A stretch of 23,463 nt of DNA, taken from positions 1 to 23,463 of IMG/VR virus record IMGVR_UViG_3300043773_000806; one strand, written 5' to 3'. The notes under the pieces are model-generated. The model made no database searches and was not told the origin of the DNA. It was given only the letters and a program-made list of their open reading frames with translations. Origin of the DNA: a virus. This document shows, in pieces, positions 13,343 to 20,782 of this stretch (positions within the stretch are counted from its first letter, which is position 1; each line of letters begins with the position of its first letter). The translations under genes and the position numbers were made by a program.

Positions 13343-13578
13343 GGAAGATTACATTCACCCGCGCGTGGCGTGCCTATCGCAAGGGGCAGTCTGTCGAGAT
13401 GACGGGCGGGCTGGCGACGCAGCTGGTGGCCCAGGGCGTGGCCATAGAAGACCGGCAGCAGGATCTGATCGAGACCGCAGCGATTGAGACGGCTGCCGAG
13501 ACGGCCGACGCCACGCCAAAGAAACGAGGACGCCGTGCAGTACCGAAGCCTGACTCGCCAGACACCGCCAGCCGTTGA
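13339..13578 (+). CDS. Small hypothetical protein in the head-tail connector region
   Basis: 79 residues from ATG 13339, which overlaps the glycosyltransferase-like gene stop (ATGA). The first half, MRKITFTRAWRAYRKGQSVE followed by MTGGLATQLVAQGVA, matches a common short phage segment seen between capsid and connector genes: a beta strand, a YRxG turn, then a helix and a final strand. The second half is Ala/Glu-rich and then basic (KKRGRRAVPKP), probably disordered. Function unknown; such proteins may be head completion or minor structural factors. Overlaps the next gene by 44 bases. Confidence 0.6.
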   Translation: MRKITFTRAWRAYRKGQSVEMTGGLATQLVAQGVAIEDRQQDLIETAAIETAAETADATPKKRGRRAVPKPDSPDTASR

Positions 13579-14149
13579 ACCCGTCACGCTGAGCGAGGCC
13601 AAGGCCCATCTGCGGGTCGATACCACGACCGACGACGCCTACATCGGTTCCCTCATCACGGCGGCCCGTGAGTGGTGCGAGCAGTACCTGGACCGCACGC
13701 TGGTTCACACTCAGTGGGTGATGCGGTTCGACAAGTTCCCGCCAGACGGCACGCACGACATCGAACTGCCACGCCCGCCGATGGCCTCGGCTGGCACAGT
13801 GACGGCGGTGGCCCTGACGTTCACGTTTGAGAACGGCACCACCTCGACCTACTCGACCGCCAGCTACCGAGTGGACCGGGACAGCACGCCAGGGGCTGTA
13901 AAGGCTCTCTACGGGCAGACGTGGCCGCCGCACCTGCAGGACGATAACGCGATCAGTGCGACCTGGTGGGCCGGCTACGGGTCCAGCGGCACGAGTGTGC
14001 CGGCTGCGATCCGGCACGCGATGCTGATGCTGGTGGCTCACTGGTACGAAAGCCGCCAGGCGGCAGTCGCTAGCGGCGCTGTGCCGCAGGACGTGCCTTT
14101 CGGCGTTCGCTCTCTGCTTGATTCGTCCAAGTGGGGTGCCTACCGATGA
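13535..14149 (+). CDS. Head-tail connector (gp6-like / phiE125 gp8 type)
   Basis: 204 residues from GTG 13535, with GAGGA a few bases upstream. The family signature PAVEPVTLSEAKAHLRVD, then DDAYIGSLITAAREWCEQYLDRTLV, forms the helical connector core. A beta domain follows (ELPRPPMASAGTVTAVALTF), and then helices with AIRHAMLMLVAHWYESR. The last residues GVRSLLDSSKWG are typical of this group. The protein forms the ring under the portal that begins the neck. The gene overlaps the preceding one and hands over to the adaptor gene by an ATGA overlap. Confidence 0.85.
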   Translation: MQYRSLTRQTPPAVEPVTLSEAKAHLRVDTTTDDAYIGSLITAAREWCEQYLDRTLVHTQWVMRFDKFPPDGTHDIELPRPPMASAGTVTAVALTFTFENGTTSTYSTASYRVDRDSTPGAVKALYGQTWPPHLQDDNAISATWWAGYGSSGTSVPAAIRHAMLMLVAHWYESRQAAVASGAVPQDVPFGVRSLLDSSKWGAYR

Positions 14150-14463
14150 TCGATCCCGGCAAGCTCCGCGAGCGTGTAACGGTCCAGATCGCCAGCGGCA
14201 CGACCAATACGCTTGGCGAGACGGTGCTGTCGTGGAGCAACTCTTCTGCCGTCTGGGCCAGCGTCGAAGGCGTATCGGCCCGCGAGGCCCTAGAGGCTGG
14301 GCAGGAGGACACGACGATCACGCACCGCGTGCGGCTGCGATATCTGCCGGGCCTGACGCAGCGTGACCGCTTCGCGTGGCGCAGCAGGACGCTGAACATC
14401 GTCAGCCTGCTCGAGTACGGCAACCGCAGCGAACACGTCGCCATTTGCGAAGAGGTGACGTGA
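14146..14463 (+). CDS. Head-tail adaptor / head closure protein
   Basis: 105 residues from ATG 14146 (ATGA overlap). The opening MIDPGKLRERVTVQ and the middle VWASVEGVSAREALEAGQ followed by THRVRLRYLPGLTQRDRFAWRSRTLNI match the SPP1 gp16-type head-tail adaptor family (Phage_H_T_join). These small all-beta proteins close the DNA channel under the connector and bind the tail. Length is normal. The frame is also open for 15 bases upstream (GTG near 14131), but the overlapping ATG is the better start. Confidence 0.85.
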   Translation: MIDPGKLRERVTVQIASGTTNTLGETVLSWSNSSAVWASVEGVSAREALEAGQEDTTITHRVRLRYLPGLTQRDRFAWRSRTLNIVSLLEYGNRSEHVAICEEVT

Positions 14464-15191
14464 TGTCATCGGGCATTGACGTGCGAGTGGAGTTTCCTGA
14501 ACTGCGGGAGCTTCAAAAGGCGTTCAGAAACTTTCGCCCAAGCCTGGCACGGAAGCACATGGGCGCGGCAATCCGGCGAAGCCTGAAGCCAGGGCTGACT
14601 GCTCTGCGGTCCAACGTCAGCCGTGGCCCCACAGGCAATCTTGCCAGGGCCATCTCCAGCAAGGTGAAAACATACAAAAGCGGCAACGCCGTCGGATTGG
14701 TTGGTTTTGTTGCGGCAGGCAGCGGCAAGTCTAAGTCTGCAGGCGGCGGCTCGGTGAAGAAGGGAAAGGACCGTGCGTACCACGCTGGGTTTTTAGAGTT
14801 CGGCACGAAAGAGCGAATCATTAAGACATCGTCTCGCCGTGGCGGGGCTTCAATAGCGTCTAGCTTCAAGTCTCTTGGGCCATTCAAGATCGCCAGAACC
14901 GCCAAGCGTGGCAAGTTTGCCGGCGTGGTTCGCGTAAACACGTCGCCAAAGTACCCGAAAGCGTTTTTCCAGAAAGCGCCACGCGGCCAGGTTCTTAGCC
15001 TTCGCGCTATGCCCGTTGGCGGCAAGAAGGGTCAGCCTCCGGTGAAGACGGCCTACAGGGAGTCGTTGGGCCAGATGCGTACGCTGCTGTCCGTTGAAAT
15101 GACAAAGTCGCTCATCAACGCCCAGAAAGACCTTGCGGCCAGCTTTCCTGTCAAACGCAACCTCCCGGACCTTGGGCCGACGCCCTTCTAG
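14463..15191 (+). CDS. HK97 gp10-like tail component
   Basis: 242 residues from ATG 14463 (the preceding in-frame GTG 14460 is an alternative). GAGGTGACG upstream serves as a ribosome site. The sequence is strongly basic: VRVEFPELRELQKAFRNFRP, then a core with AAIRRSLKPGLTALRSNVSRG.TGNLARAI, YHAGFLEFGTKER (a hallmark H.HFLEFGT-type segment), and FFQKAPRG with a helical C-terminus. This matches the HK97 gp10 family, which sits at the head-tail junction or completes the tail. It is longer than many gp10 proteins because of a Lys/Ser/Gly-rich stretch around residues 80-100. Confidence 0.75.
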   Translation: MSSGIDVRVEFPELRELQKAFRNFRPSLARKHMGAAIRRSLKPGLTALRSNVSRGPTGNLARAISSKVKTYKSGNAVGLVGFVAAGSGKSKSAGGGSVKKGKDRAYHAGFLEFGTKERIIKTSSRRGGASIASSFKSLGPFKIARTAKRGKFAGVVRVNTSPKYPKAFFQKAPRGQVLSLRAMPVGGKKGQPPVKTAYRESLGQMRTLLSVEMTKSLINAQKDLAASFPVKRNLPDLGPTPF

Positions 15192-15194
15192 ACC

Positions 15195-15611
15195 ATGCCC
15201 CTCAAATCACCCGAAGCCGTTCTTCGCACCGCTCTGGTTGGCACCACTGCGGTCACGTCGCTGGTTGGAACGAGGATCTACCCCGTGCTGGCTCCTGCGT
15301 CTGCGGCCCTGCCGTTTGTCACTTGGCGGCGGTCTGGCATCCAGCGAGAGCAGACGCTGGCAGGCCCGATGGGGCTGCCGCGAGTCACCGTCGAGTACAG
15401 CATCTACGGCACGACCTACGAAGAGGCCCGCCAGGTGGCCGACGCCATGCGGGTCGTTCTGGATGGGTACGGCGGAACGGCGGACAATACGACGGTACGG
15501 CAAACGTCGCTCGAGGATGAATCCGACGACTTTGTACAGCTGGCAGGAGCGGATCTCCCGCCGGTCTATCAGGTGACGCAGCGTTACGACTGCTGGTGGA
15601 GCGAGGAATAA
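15195..15611 (+). CDS. Tail completion protein (DUF3168 / gp17-like)
   Basis: 138 residues from ATG 15195, three bases after the gp10-like stop. The pattern SPEAVLRTALVGTTAVTSLVGTRIYPVLAP, then ALPFVTWRRSG, VTVEYSIYGTTYEEARQVADAMRVVLDG, and a final VYQVTQRYDCWW is the DUF3168 signature. These small proteins cap or terminate the tail tube next to the connector. Order (connector, adaptor, gp10-like, DUF3168, tube) is standard for siphoviruses. Confidence 0.8.
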   Translation: MPLKSPEAVLRTALVGTTAVTSLVGTRIYPVLAPASAALPFVTWRRSGIQREQTLAGPMGLPRVTVEYSIYGTTYEEARQVADAMRVVLDGYGGTADNTTVRQTSLEDESDDFVQLAGADLPPVYQVTQRYDCWWSEE

Positions 15612-15614
15612 AGC

Positions 15615-15992
15615 ATGCCATACACGCCCCATGATGGTTCCGGCACCACGTTTACCTTTGCGGGAGCTGGTTACACCGTTACGAGCATCACCTACAGCAT
15701 CACCGACAACGCCGCCACCGATCAGATCGACGTTTCGCATCTCGGCCAGACTGTTGGGGCCACCGTGCTGACGATGAGCCGCCCGCTCAAGGGCTCCGCT
15801 GGCGACACTGGCAAGGAAGTGTCGATCGAGTACATCGCTTCGTCCGGCGCACCGATCGCGCAGGGCGCCACAGGGACGCTTGCAATCACTGGCGGCATCG
15901 CTCTTTCGGTCAGTGCAACGTGCAAATCTTCTAGCGTCACTCTGACTGTCAATGACGCCGTGCGAGGCTCTGCCTCCTTCCAGGTGCCGTAA
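15615..15992 (+). CDS. Probable tail tube protein (candidate 1)
   Basis: 125 residues from ATG 15615, with GAGGAATAAAGC as ribosome site overlapping the previous stop. All-beta in character: GTTFTFAGAGYTVTSITYSI, TDQIDVSHLGQTVG, then a Ser/Ala/Thr-rich half ending in VNDAVRGSASFQVP. The TDQIDVSHLG segment recalls the N-terminal fold of lambda gpV-type tube proteins. The position directly after the DUF3168 gene is the usual place of the major tail protein. A second small beta protein follows, and sequence alone does not tell which is the main tube subunit. Confidence 0.55.
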   Translation: MPYTPHDGSGTTFTFAGAGYTVTSITYSITDNAATDQIDVSHLGQTVGATVLTMSRPLKGSAGDTGKEVSIEYIASSGAPIAQGATGTLAITGGIALSVSATCKSSSVTLTVNDAVRGSASFQVP

Positions 15993-16011
15993 TCGCTAAG
16001 GGAGGATCCCC

Positions 16012-16329
16012 GTGGCGACCTACAGCACTGGCATAACAGCCACATGGGGTGGCGTTGCGTTTGTCGAGATTACGGACCTTTCATGGTCGTACGGCGGCGC
16101 TAACAAGGGGCGTGCTGTGCCGTGGACCGACGAGGCCGGCAGTGTGACGGTCACGTGCCTCGGCTCGGCGAACACGAGCACTGCCGAGTTTGGGCTTCGC
16201 AAGCAGCTGGTGTTGGCGGGTGGAGGCCAAGCCTTGACCAACTATGCAATATGGGAGTCAGTGAGCGTCGCGCCAGAGTTGAACGGCGTAACCAGATTCA
16301 CCGTGACGTTCAAACTGCTGGATAACTGA
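16012..16329 (+). CDS. Probable tail tube or second minor tail protein (candidate 2)
   Basis: 105 residues from GTG 16012, preceded by a strong GGAGG (in GGGAGGATCCCC). All-beta: ATYSTGITATWGGVAFVEIT, DLSWSYGGANKGRAVPWTDE, AGSVTVTCLGSANTSTAEFG, then SVSVAPELNGVTRFTVTFKLLDN. The N-terminal WGG-(V/A)-F motif and final strand FTVTFKLLD are features of small phage tube subunits. Together with the gene before it, it fills the place where one tube protein is usual, so one of the pair may be tube and the other a decoration or a tube terminator. It precedes the chaperone gene by 3 bases. Confidence 0.5.
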   Translation: MATYSTGITATWGGVAFVEITDLSWSYGGANKGRAVPWTDEAGSVTVTCLGSANTSTAEFGLRKQLVLAGGGQALTNYAIWESVSVAPELNGVTRFTVTFKLLDN

Positions 16330-16332
16330 CAC

Positions 16333-16686
16333 ATGGGACTCAAAGAACAAATCAAGGCCGCGAGCGTGCGCAAGCCGCTGAAGCTGCACGTCAAGGAATG
16401 GAACCTTGATGTGTACGTTCGGGTGATGAGCGTCGGCGAGCGTGACGATTGGGAACTGTCTTGGATCGACATTCGCCAGAAAGGCGTGGCCAAGTTCCAC
16501 AACTTCCGAGCCTTCTACCTGGTGCGGACGCTGTGCGACGAGCAAGGCGTGCGGATCTGGAAAGACGACGAGCTCGGAGAGGTAGCGGAGTTAGACGGCG
16601 CTGTCATGGGCGAACTGTTCGATGTGGCCCAGCGGCATAACAAACTTACGGAGGCGGACGTAGTCGAACTAGCCGGCGAGCTTTAA
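16333..16686 (+). CDS. Tail assembly chaperone (gpG-like)
   Basis: 117 residues from ATG 16333. Mostly helical: MGLKEQIKAASVRKPLKLHV, then VKEWNLDVYVRVMSVGERDDW, FYLVRTLCDEQGVRIWKDDE and MGELFDVAQRHNKLTEADVVELAGEL. It resembles the tail chaperone that in many siphoviruses coats the tape measure during assembly. The C-terminal helix is followed at once by CTT-TAA-C, a +1 slippery stop, after which a gpT-like frame continues, as with lambda G/GT. Position between tube and tape measure supports the role. Confidence 0.7.
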   Translation: MGLKEQIKAASVRKPLKLHVKEWNLDVYVRVMSVGERDDWELSWIDIRQKGVAKFHNFRAFYLVRTLCDEQGVRIWKDDELGEVAELDGAVMGELFDVAQRHNKLTEADVVELAGEL

Positions 16687-16702
16687 CGCGAGACCATCTC
16701 GC
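16681..16702 (+). other. Putative +1 programmed frameshift site with hairpin
   Basis: CTT (16681-16683), stop TAA (16684-16686), then C: the same layout as the CTT-TGA-C site of the RF2 gene. Shifting forward one base on CTT (to TTT) gives the frame that is open from 16673 to 16993. A perfect 6-bp hairpin GCGAGA/TCTCGC with loop CCA begins at 16688, one base after the stop, and could stall the ribosome. Confidence 0.55.
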
Positions 16703-16714
16703 CGCTTTTTGTTC

Positions 16715-16993
16715 ATGCTTGCGAGTCACTTAAAGATGACCGTTGGCGAACTTGAGCAGCGAATGGATAGCAGGGAGTTAAGCGAGTGGCTGGCTTTTGC
16801 AAGGTATTTCCAGCCGCTCGACAACTCCTGGGCGCAGACCGGCGTGCTTGCCAGCGCAACGCTTGCTCCGTACTCGAGGAAAGGCCAGTGCCCGAAGCCG
16901 ATGGATTTCGTCCCGATGGAAAAGCCGCCGCAGCATAAAACGCAGATGCTTGATGTTCTGGCGCAGATGAAGAAAGACCTGGACGGTAAGTGA
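16715..16993 (+). CDS. Tail assembly protein T-like domain (likely made as a frameshift fusion)
   Basis: 92 residues from ATG 16715, or 94 from TTG 16709; no Shine-Dalgarno precedes either. The frame is already open from 16673, upstream of the gpG-like stop. Content: MLASHLKMTVGELEQRMDSRELSEWLAFARYFQPLD, then a variable stretch and PKPMDFVPMEKP with a Lys-rich end. The MTVGELEQRMD...L.EW.A pattern is typical of the T-like half of tail assembly chaperones, which binds the tape measure. Missing start signals and the slippery stop upstream suggest a G-T fusion made by a +1 frameshift, not a separate protein. Confidence 0.65.
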   Translation: MLASHLKMTVGELEQRMDSRELSEWLAFARYFQPLDNSWAQTGVLASATLAPYSRKGQCPKPMDFVPMEKPPQHKTQMLDVLAQMKKDLDGK

Positions 16994-16994
16994 C

Positions 16995-18332
16995 ATGAGT
17001 ACGGCACTCGGCCTAGCGATGCAGATCAGCGCCAATACGGCGCAGCTGGCGACTGCTATTGCCGACGTTAACCAGCGTCTGGACTCGCTTGGCGAGGCTG
17101 GCAAGAAGGCGTCCAGCGATCTCGGGACACTCAAAAACATCGAGATCGGCAAGCTGGCCCTGGGCGGCATTAAGGCGGCAACGGACGCATTTATCAGCCT
17201 GGGCACTGCCGTCACCGGCGCTGTCGCGGGCGTCACGAGTTTTGCGTTGTCCGTGGGCGAAGAGCTCGACGCCCTGAACGACGTGGCCAATCGAACCGGC
17301 GTAGGCGTTGAGGCATTGCAGGCATACGCCAGAGCCGCTGCCGACACGGGCGTAAGCGTGGAGTCGTTCGCCAAGCAGATACAGAAGCTCACCGTTAACA
17401 TCGGTGCGGCATCGCTTGATGACAAAGCCCAAAAGAAATTTGAAGCCCTCGGGATCGTATTTGAAGACCTTAAAGCGTCCACTCCAGAGAAGCAGTTCGA
17501 GATGGTGGTTGACGCCATCTCTCGAATCGCAGACCCGGCAGAGCGTGCCGCCACTGCCGTCAAGTTCTTCGGCAAGGGCGGCATTGAACTCGGCGAGCTC
17601 TTTACGCTTGGGCCTGGTGCCCTGACGCAAATGCGTGAAGAGGCCGTGTCGCTCGGCCAGGTCGTTAGCTCAGATGCAGTGAAGGCTATCGACAACATGA
17701 ACGATTCGTTTGCTGCTGTCTGGGCAACAGTGAAAGGGCTGACTGGTTCAATCCTTGGCGAACTTGCAGGACCAATCAGCCAGATTGCCCAGGAGCTCCT
17801 TGGCGTAATCAAGCAGGCTGGACCGCAGCAGATTGCCCAGCAGGTGGCCCAAGGGCTGCTCGACTTTATTCAACTGGCCGGAAATGCCTTCCTTGAGCTG
17901 GCCAAGTTCATCGAGGCGTTCGTAAAAAAGTTTGCCCCAATCCTTGGTCTTGATATTCGCAGCGAAGCCGAAAAGGAGTTGTCAAAGCTCCAGACAGAAC
18001 AGATGCGTGCAGCGCAGGGCGAAGGAGCGGCCGTCGATGGTTTCGGAAGGCCGATCGCCAACGCAGCTGCCGTCGAGGAAGAGAACCGCAAGCGAGTAGA
18101 GCGGATTGCCCAGCTAGAAGCACAAATTGCGTCCGAGGCGTCGAACAGCGTCCTAAATCAGTTCCAAGCCAATTTCAACGCAGCCATCGACACTGCGGCA
18201 AAGTCGCTTGAACAGCGGATGGAGAATGATGCCGCCGCTAACGAGCCAAACCCCGCAGAAGAAAAGCAGGTGAAGCTGCTCGAGCAGATCAACCGTAACG
18301 GCCAAATCGGAACCGTGGAGATTCTGAACTAA
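16995..18332 (+). CDS. Tail tape measure protein (short)
   Basis: 445 residues from ATG 16995, one base after the previous stop. Helical throughout with an N-terminal ALGLAMQISANTAQLATAIA segment, a hydrophobic stretch around residues 55-90 (GKLALGGIKAATDAFISLGT, VTGAVAGVTSFALSV), the common TMP block ELDALNDVANRTGVGVEALQ followed by YARAAADTG, a hydrophobic region near residues 245-320, and a charged coiled-coil C-terminus (ENRKRVERIAQLEAQIA). At about 0.15 nm per residue, the usual rule for tape measures, this would mean a tail near 65 nm, short for a siphovirus. The TAATG junction couples it to the next tail gene. Confidence 0.8.
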   Translation: MSTALGLAMQISANTAQLATAIADVNQRLDSLGEAGKKASSDLGTLKNIEIGKLALGGIKAATDAFISLGTAVTGAVAGVTSFALSVGEELDALNDVANRTGVGVEALQAYARAAADTGVSVESFAKQIQKLTVNIGAASLDDKAQKKFEALGIVFEDLKASTPEKQFEMVVDAISRIADPAERAATAVKFFGKGGIELGELFTLGPGALTQMREEAVSLGQVVSSDAVKAIDNMNDSFAAVWATVKGLTGSILGELAGPISQIAQELLGVIKQAGPQQIAQQVAQGLLDFIQLAGNAFLELAKFIEAFVKKFAPILGLDIRSEAEKELSKLQTEQMRAAQGEGAAVDGFGRPIANAAAVEEENRKRVERIAQLEAQIASEASNSVLNQFQANFNAAIDTAAKSLEQRMENDAAANEPNPAEEKQVKLLEQINRNGQIGTVEILN

Positions 18333-19327
18333 TGGCCGTCGTCAGCTTCCGCGAAATCCTGCCTCGCACGTTCCAGCATAAGTTTGGCGAATCGCCAACG
18401 GCGACGCGGGTTTTTAACGTCACGCTGGACCAGGCGACGCCGACGCAAGAAATCCTAAACGCGGTCGGGATATTCCATGGTGCATTTCACCCGGAATACA
18501 CCTATCTGCTCTGCACTGACGGCAGCGTGACAGAGGCTGACGCATTTCACGCGGAAGTCACGTACTCGTATGAGGTGCCGCAAGTTGGCACAGACGAGTT
18601 TGACCCGAACCCGCTGTCTCGGCCTGATGTCTGGTCGTTCTCGACAGGCGGTGCGGAAGTGCCGTGTATGTACTACTACGCCGGCAACTCAATCGCCCCG
18701 CTCATTAACTCGGCTGGCGACTTCATTGAGGGCGTTACGTGCCCAGAGTCTGAAATCCGCGTCACCATTTCAGGCAATCGGCCAAGGTTTGATTACGCCT
18801 TGGCTGCAAGCGTCTCGAACTGCATCAACGGCCAGGCATATCTTGGCGGTGCCCCGTATACGTGGCTCTGTGCCGGTATCAGCGGACAGCAGCAGCTCGA
18901 GGTAGTGAACGACGTGCAGGTGAAGTATTGGTCTTTCTCTACTGAACTGATCTACCGGGCCGGGACGCACCTGCTGTTTCTGCCTGACGTTGGCTTTCAT
19001 TACCTATCGGCCAATAAAGACGACGACTCGCCGCCGGGCGGCGAAGGCACTTCATCTGGAGACGAGCCGCCGTATATCCCTGGCGGCGTTGGAACCCAAG
19101 GTGGCGTGCAACTGATCCACGGCACGAACGTGCGACAGGCCGGTGGAGTCCGCAAGCGTGCGTGGTGTTACGCACCGGAAGAAGGCGAAAAGAAAGAGTC
19201 GCCCAGCGCGGTGGCGCTTAATACTGACGGCACGATGAAGCCCGCAGGCGCGCCGCCAAACATCTTGGTGCGTCGAGTCCACCGCACGATCAACTTTGCC
19301 CAGTTCTTTGGAGTCCCAACCTTTTAA
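18332..19327 (+). CDS. Tail-tip/baseplate-region protein, unknown family
   Basis: 331 residues; ATG overlaps the tape measure stop (TAATG). The sequence looks like a globular beta-rich protein: an N-terminal RVFNVTLDQATPTQEILNAV, then EVPCMYYYAG...INSAGDFIEGV, ISGNRPRFDYALAASVSNCING.AYLGG..YTWLCAGISGQQQ, and WSFSTELIYR...HLLFLPDVGFHYLS. A Gly/Pro/Ser-rich linker sits near residue 235, and a basic C-terminus follows. I recall similar proteins after tape measures in environmental phages, always as hypothetical. By position it should replace the distal-tail or tip protein of better known siphoviruses, but I see no recognisable Dit or lambda J domain. Confidence 0.6.
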   Translation: MAVVSFREILPRTFQHKFGESPTATRVFNVTLDQATPTQEILNAVGIFHGAFHPEYTYLLCTDGSVTEADAFHAEVTYSYEVPQVGTDEFDPNPLSRPDVWSFSTGGAEVPCMYYYAGNSIAPLINSAGDFIEGVTCPESEIRVTISGNRPRFDYALAASVSNCINGQAYLGGAPYTWLCAGISGQQQLEVVNDVQVKYWSFSTELIYRAGTHLLFLPDVGFHYLSANKDDDSPPGGEGTSSGDEPPYIPGGVGTQGGVQLIHGTNVRQAGGVRKRAWCYAPEEGEKKESPSAVALNTDGTMKPAGAPPNILVRRVHRTINFAQFFGVPTF

Positions 19328-19336
19328 CGGTGCCGC

Positions 19337-19705
19337 ATGCCTGATCTCAACTACACGATCAACGGACAAGTTTCCAAAGGCTCTTTCTCGCAGTCGTTCG
19401 CCGCGTCTGGAGTGACGGCCGACATTGCTACGGCTGGCGTTTTGGCCGTGACGCTTAACCTCGGCACGTCTGTCACGCAGATCTCGACCGCAAGCCTTGG
19501 TGCCGTTGGCCTGGCGTTTGCTCGGTCGCTGGCGACTGCCACGACGCACACAGTCTCATTCGGGCGGTTCTCTGGCGGGAATATCTACGAGACGGCTCGC
19601 CTGAAGGCAGGCGAAGCAGCGATCCTGCGTCTTGCACCAGGCGACTACGCCGCGCGTGCGGCCGTTGAGGGCACCCGCCTTGTGTTGACTATCTACGAGG
19701 ATTGA
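19337..19705 (+). CDS. Tail-region beta protein, unknown
   Basis: 122 residues from ATG 19337; only a weak ribosome site is visible. Sequence is small-residue-rich and strand-like: MPDLNYTINGQVSKGSFSQS, GVTADIATAGVLAVTLNLGT, then GLAFARSLA, VSFGRFSGG, YETARLKAGEAAILRLAPGD and a final TRLVLTIYED. The ARLKAGE.AI.RLAPG pattern suggests a small beta-sandwich like those found in phage tails and head fibres. No function assignable. It belongs to a run of four unnamed tail-region genes (18332-20782). Confidence 0.55.
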   Translation: MPDLNYTINGQVSKGSFSQSFAASGVTADIATAGVLAVTLNLGTSVTQISTASLGAVGLAFARSLATATTHTVSFGRFSGGNIYETARLKAGEAAILRLAPGDYAARAAVEGTRLVLTIYED

Positions 19706-19706
19706 C

Positions 19707-20204
19707 GTGGGCGCTCGCAAGCCAGATGGCAGCGCGGCAAAGACCGAGCGTGTCACGTTCACGCGGCCGGCGGCTGAGCGTATTGCCAAAGTCGTGCGTC
19801 GCATTGAATCTGGCGACCGCGACTCCACTGGCCCGAAGTATCTCGCTCGAGATGGCGGCGGCTCGTCGGGCAAGACCTTCCGCATCTGCACCTACACCGG
19901 CGTGTGGTCAATCAACGCCTCAAAGACCGTTACCTTCAAGAATCAGACGGCCACGCCAAATACCGTGTCGGCCGTAAACCTCTTCTTGACGCTGCCCGAC
20001 AACGGCCAGCGTAACTGTGCCATTGCGAAAGACGGCACCGCGTGGCATCTCATCCAGTGGCAGTGGGATGCGTCCACGGCTCTAAGCAGTGCAACGCTTG
20101 GCACTGCGTCGCTTGAGTTCGGCCGCATCAACGTGCCGTCGTTGGGCACGGCGTCAACTGTGTCGATCTCGGTCACGACCTGCTCAACGGCAACGGCATC
20201 GTAA
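19707..20204 (+). CDS. Tail-region protein, unknown
   Basis: 165 residues from GTG 19707, right after the previous stop. Basic N-terminal third (KPDGSAAKTERVTFTRPAAE, RIAKVVRRIESGDRD) that looks helical and could bind another protein or nucleic acid, followed by a beta-rich Thr/Ser/Asn part (FRICTYTGVWSINASKTVTF, then NTVSAVNLFLTLPDNGQRNCAIAKDG, WHLIQWQWDAS) ending in many Ser/Thr/Val. This two-part layout suits a minor tail or fibre protein, with an attachment end and an exposed end. Its stop overlaps the start of the next gene (TAATG). Confidence 0.55.
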   Translation: MGARKPDGSAAKTERVTFTRPAAERIAKVVRRIESGDRDSTGPKYLARDGGGSSGKTFRICTYTGVWSINASKTVTFKNQTATPNTVSAVNLFLTLPDNGQRNCAIAKDGTAWHLIQWQWDASTALSSATLGTASLEFGRINVPSLGTASTVSISVTTCSTATAS

Positions 20205-20782
20205 TGGCGCTCATCAACCAAGGCGGGAAGTTGCTGCTGCAAAATGGCGCGCTCGCCAGCGGGGCGGAGTGCTGCTGTGGTGGGGCCTGCGAGTGTGCTA
20301 CTTCGCAAATTACAGGAAAGACGTTCGGCGCAACGGTAACAGTAACGATACCGGAGAGCGACGTTGATTGCCCAGGAGGAACTCACACTGCAACGTTTGA
20401 ACTTCAATGGCAAGGTCAATTCCAGAGGTATTTTTTGTGCCAACAAATAGTGCTTGGTAGCACCAGCTTTTTCGACCCTGAAACGGAACAGGAAGTTTCT
20501 GTCGACACAAACGGCAGCGTTGCTGTTTTTTTGGCCTGCCAGGAAGACGGCAGCTTTCTCAGTGGCGCATACTTTTACGCATCGAACGATTGCTTCGACT
20601 CTGTTGGGTATACGTGCACGATTGGGAACGGAAATTTTGTTAGCGTTGGTCCAGAACAAGGCGAGTTCTTGACGCACGCTACATCTACGCAAAACGGGCA
20701 GTGTGTGCCCCAAGGCGGCTCAGCCAGTTACACAAGTGCAGCCACTGGCGTAACTGTTGAGTGGACTATTACGGTGGCTTAG
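20204..20782 (+). CDS. Cysteine-rich tail-region protein with atypical base composition
   Basis: 192 residues from ATG 20204 (TAATG overlap). The N-terminus MALINQGGKLLLQNGALASG is followed by AECCCGGACECA, a dense Cys cluster that could bind metal or form disulfides; further Cys occur along the chain, about 13 in all. The rest is beta-rich and acidic/aromatic (FELQWQGQFQRYF, FFDPETEQEVSVDTN, AYFYASNDCFDSVGYTC). The 3' two thirds of the gene use many A/T-ending codons and contain T-runs near 20431 and 20525, unlike neighbours, which suggests recent acquisition of an exposed host-range module. Function unknown. Confidence 0.55.
   Translation: MALINQGGKLLLQNGALASGAECCCGGACECATSQITGKTFGATVTVTIPESDVDCPGGTHTATFELQWQGQFQRYFLCQQIVLGSTSFFDPETEQEVSVDTNGSVAVFLACQEDGSFLSGAYFYASNDCFDSVGYTCTIGNGNFVSVGPEQGEFLTHATSTQNGQCVPQGGSASYTSAATGVTVEWTITVA

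Noticed and set aside
16688-16710. Intrinsic terminator (6-bp hairpin then CGCTTTTT) in the chaperone region
   Set aside because: The stem is short, the T-run is separated by three bases, and it lies within one continuous coding unit before the tape measure; a frameshift or pausing role fits better, though weak termination is not excluded.
16778-17812. 344-codon minus-strand frame opposite the chaperone and tape measure genes
   Set aside because: Ser/Ala/Pro-rich with no domain; crosses the boundary between two well supported genes.
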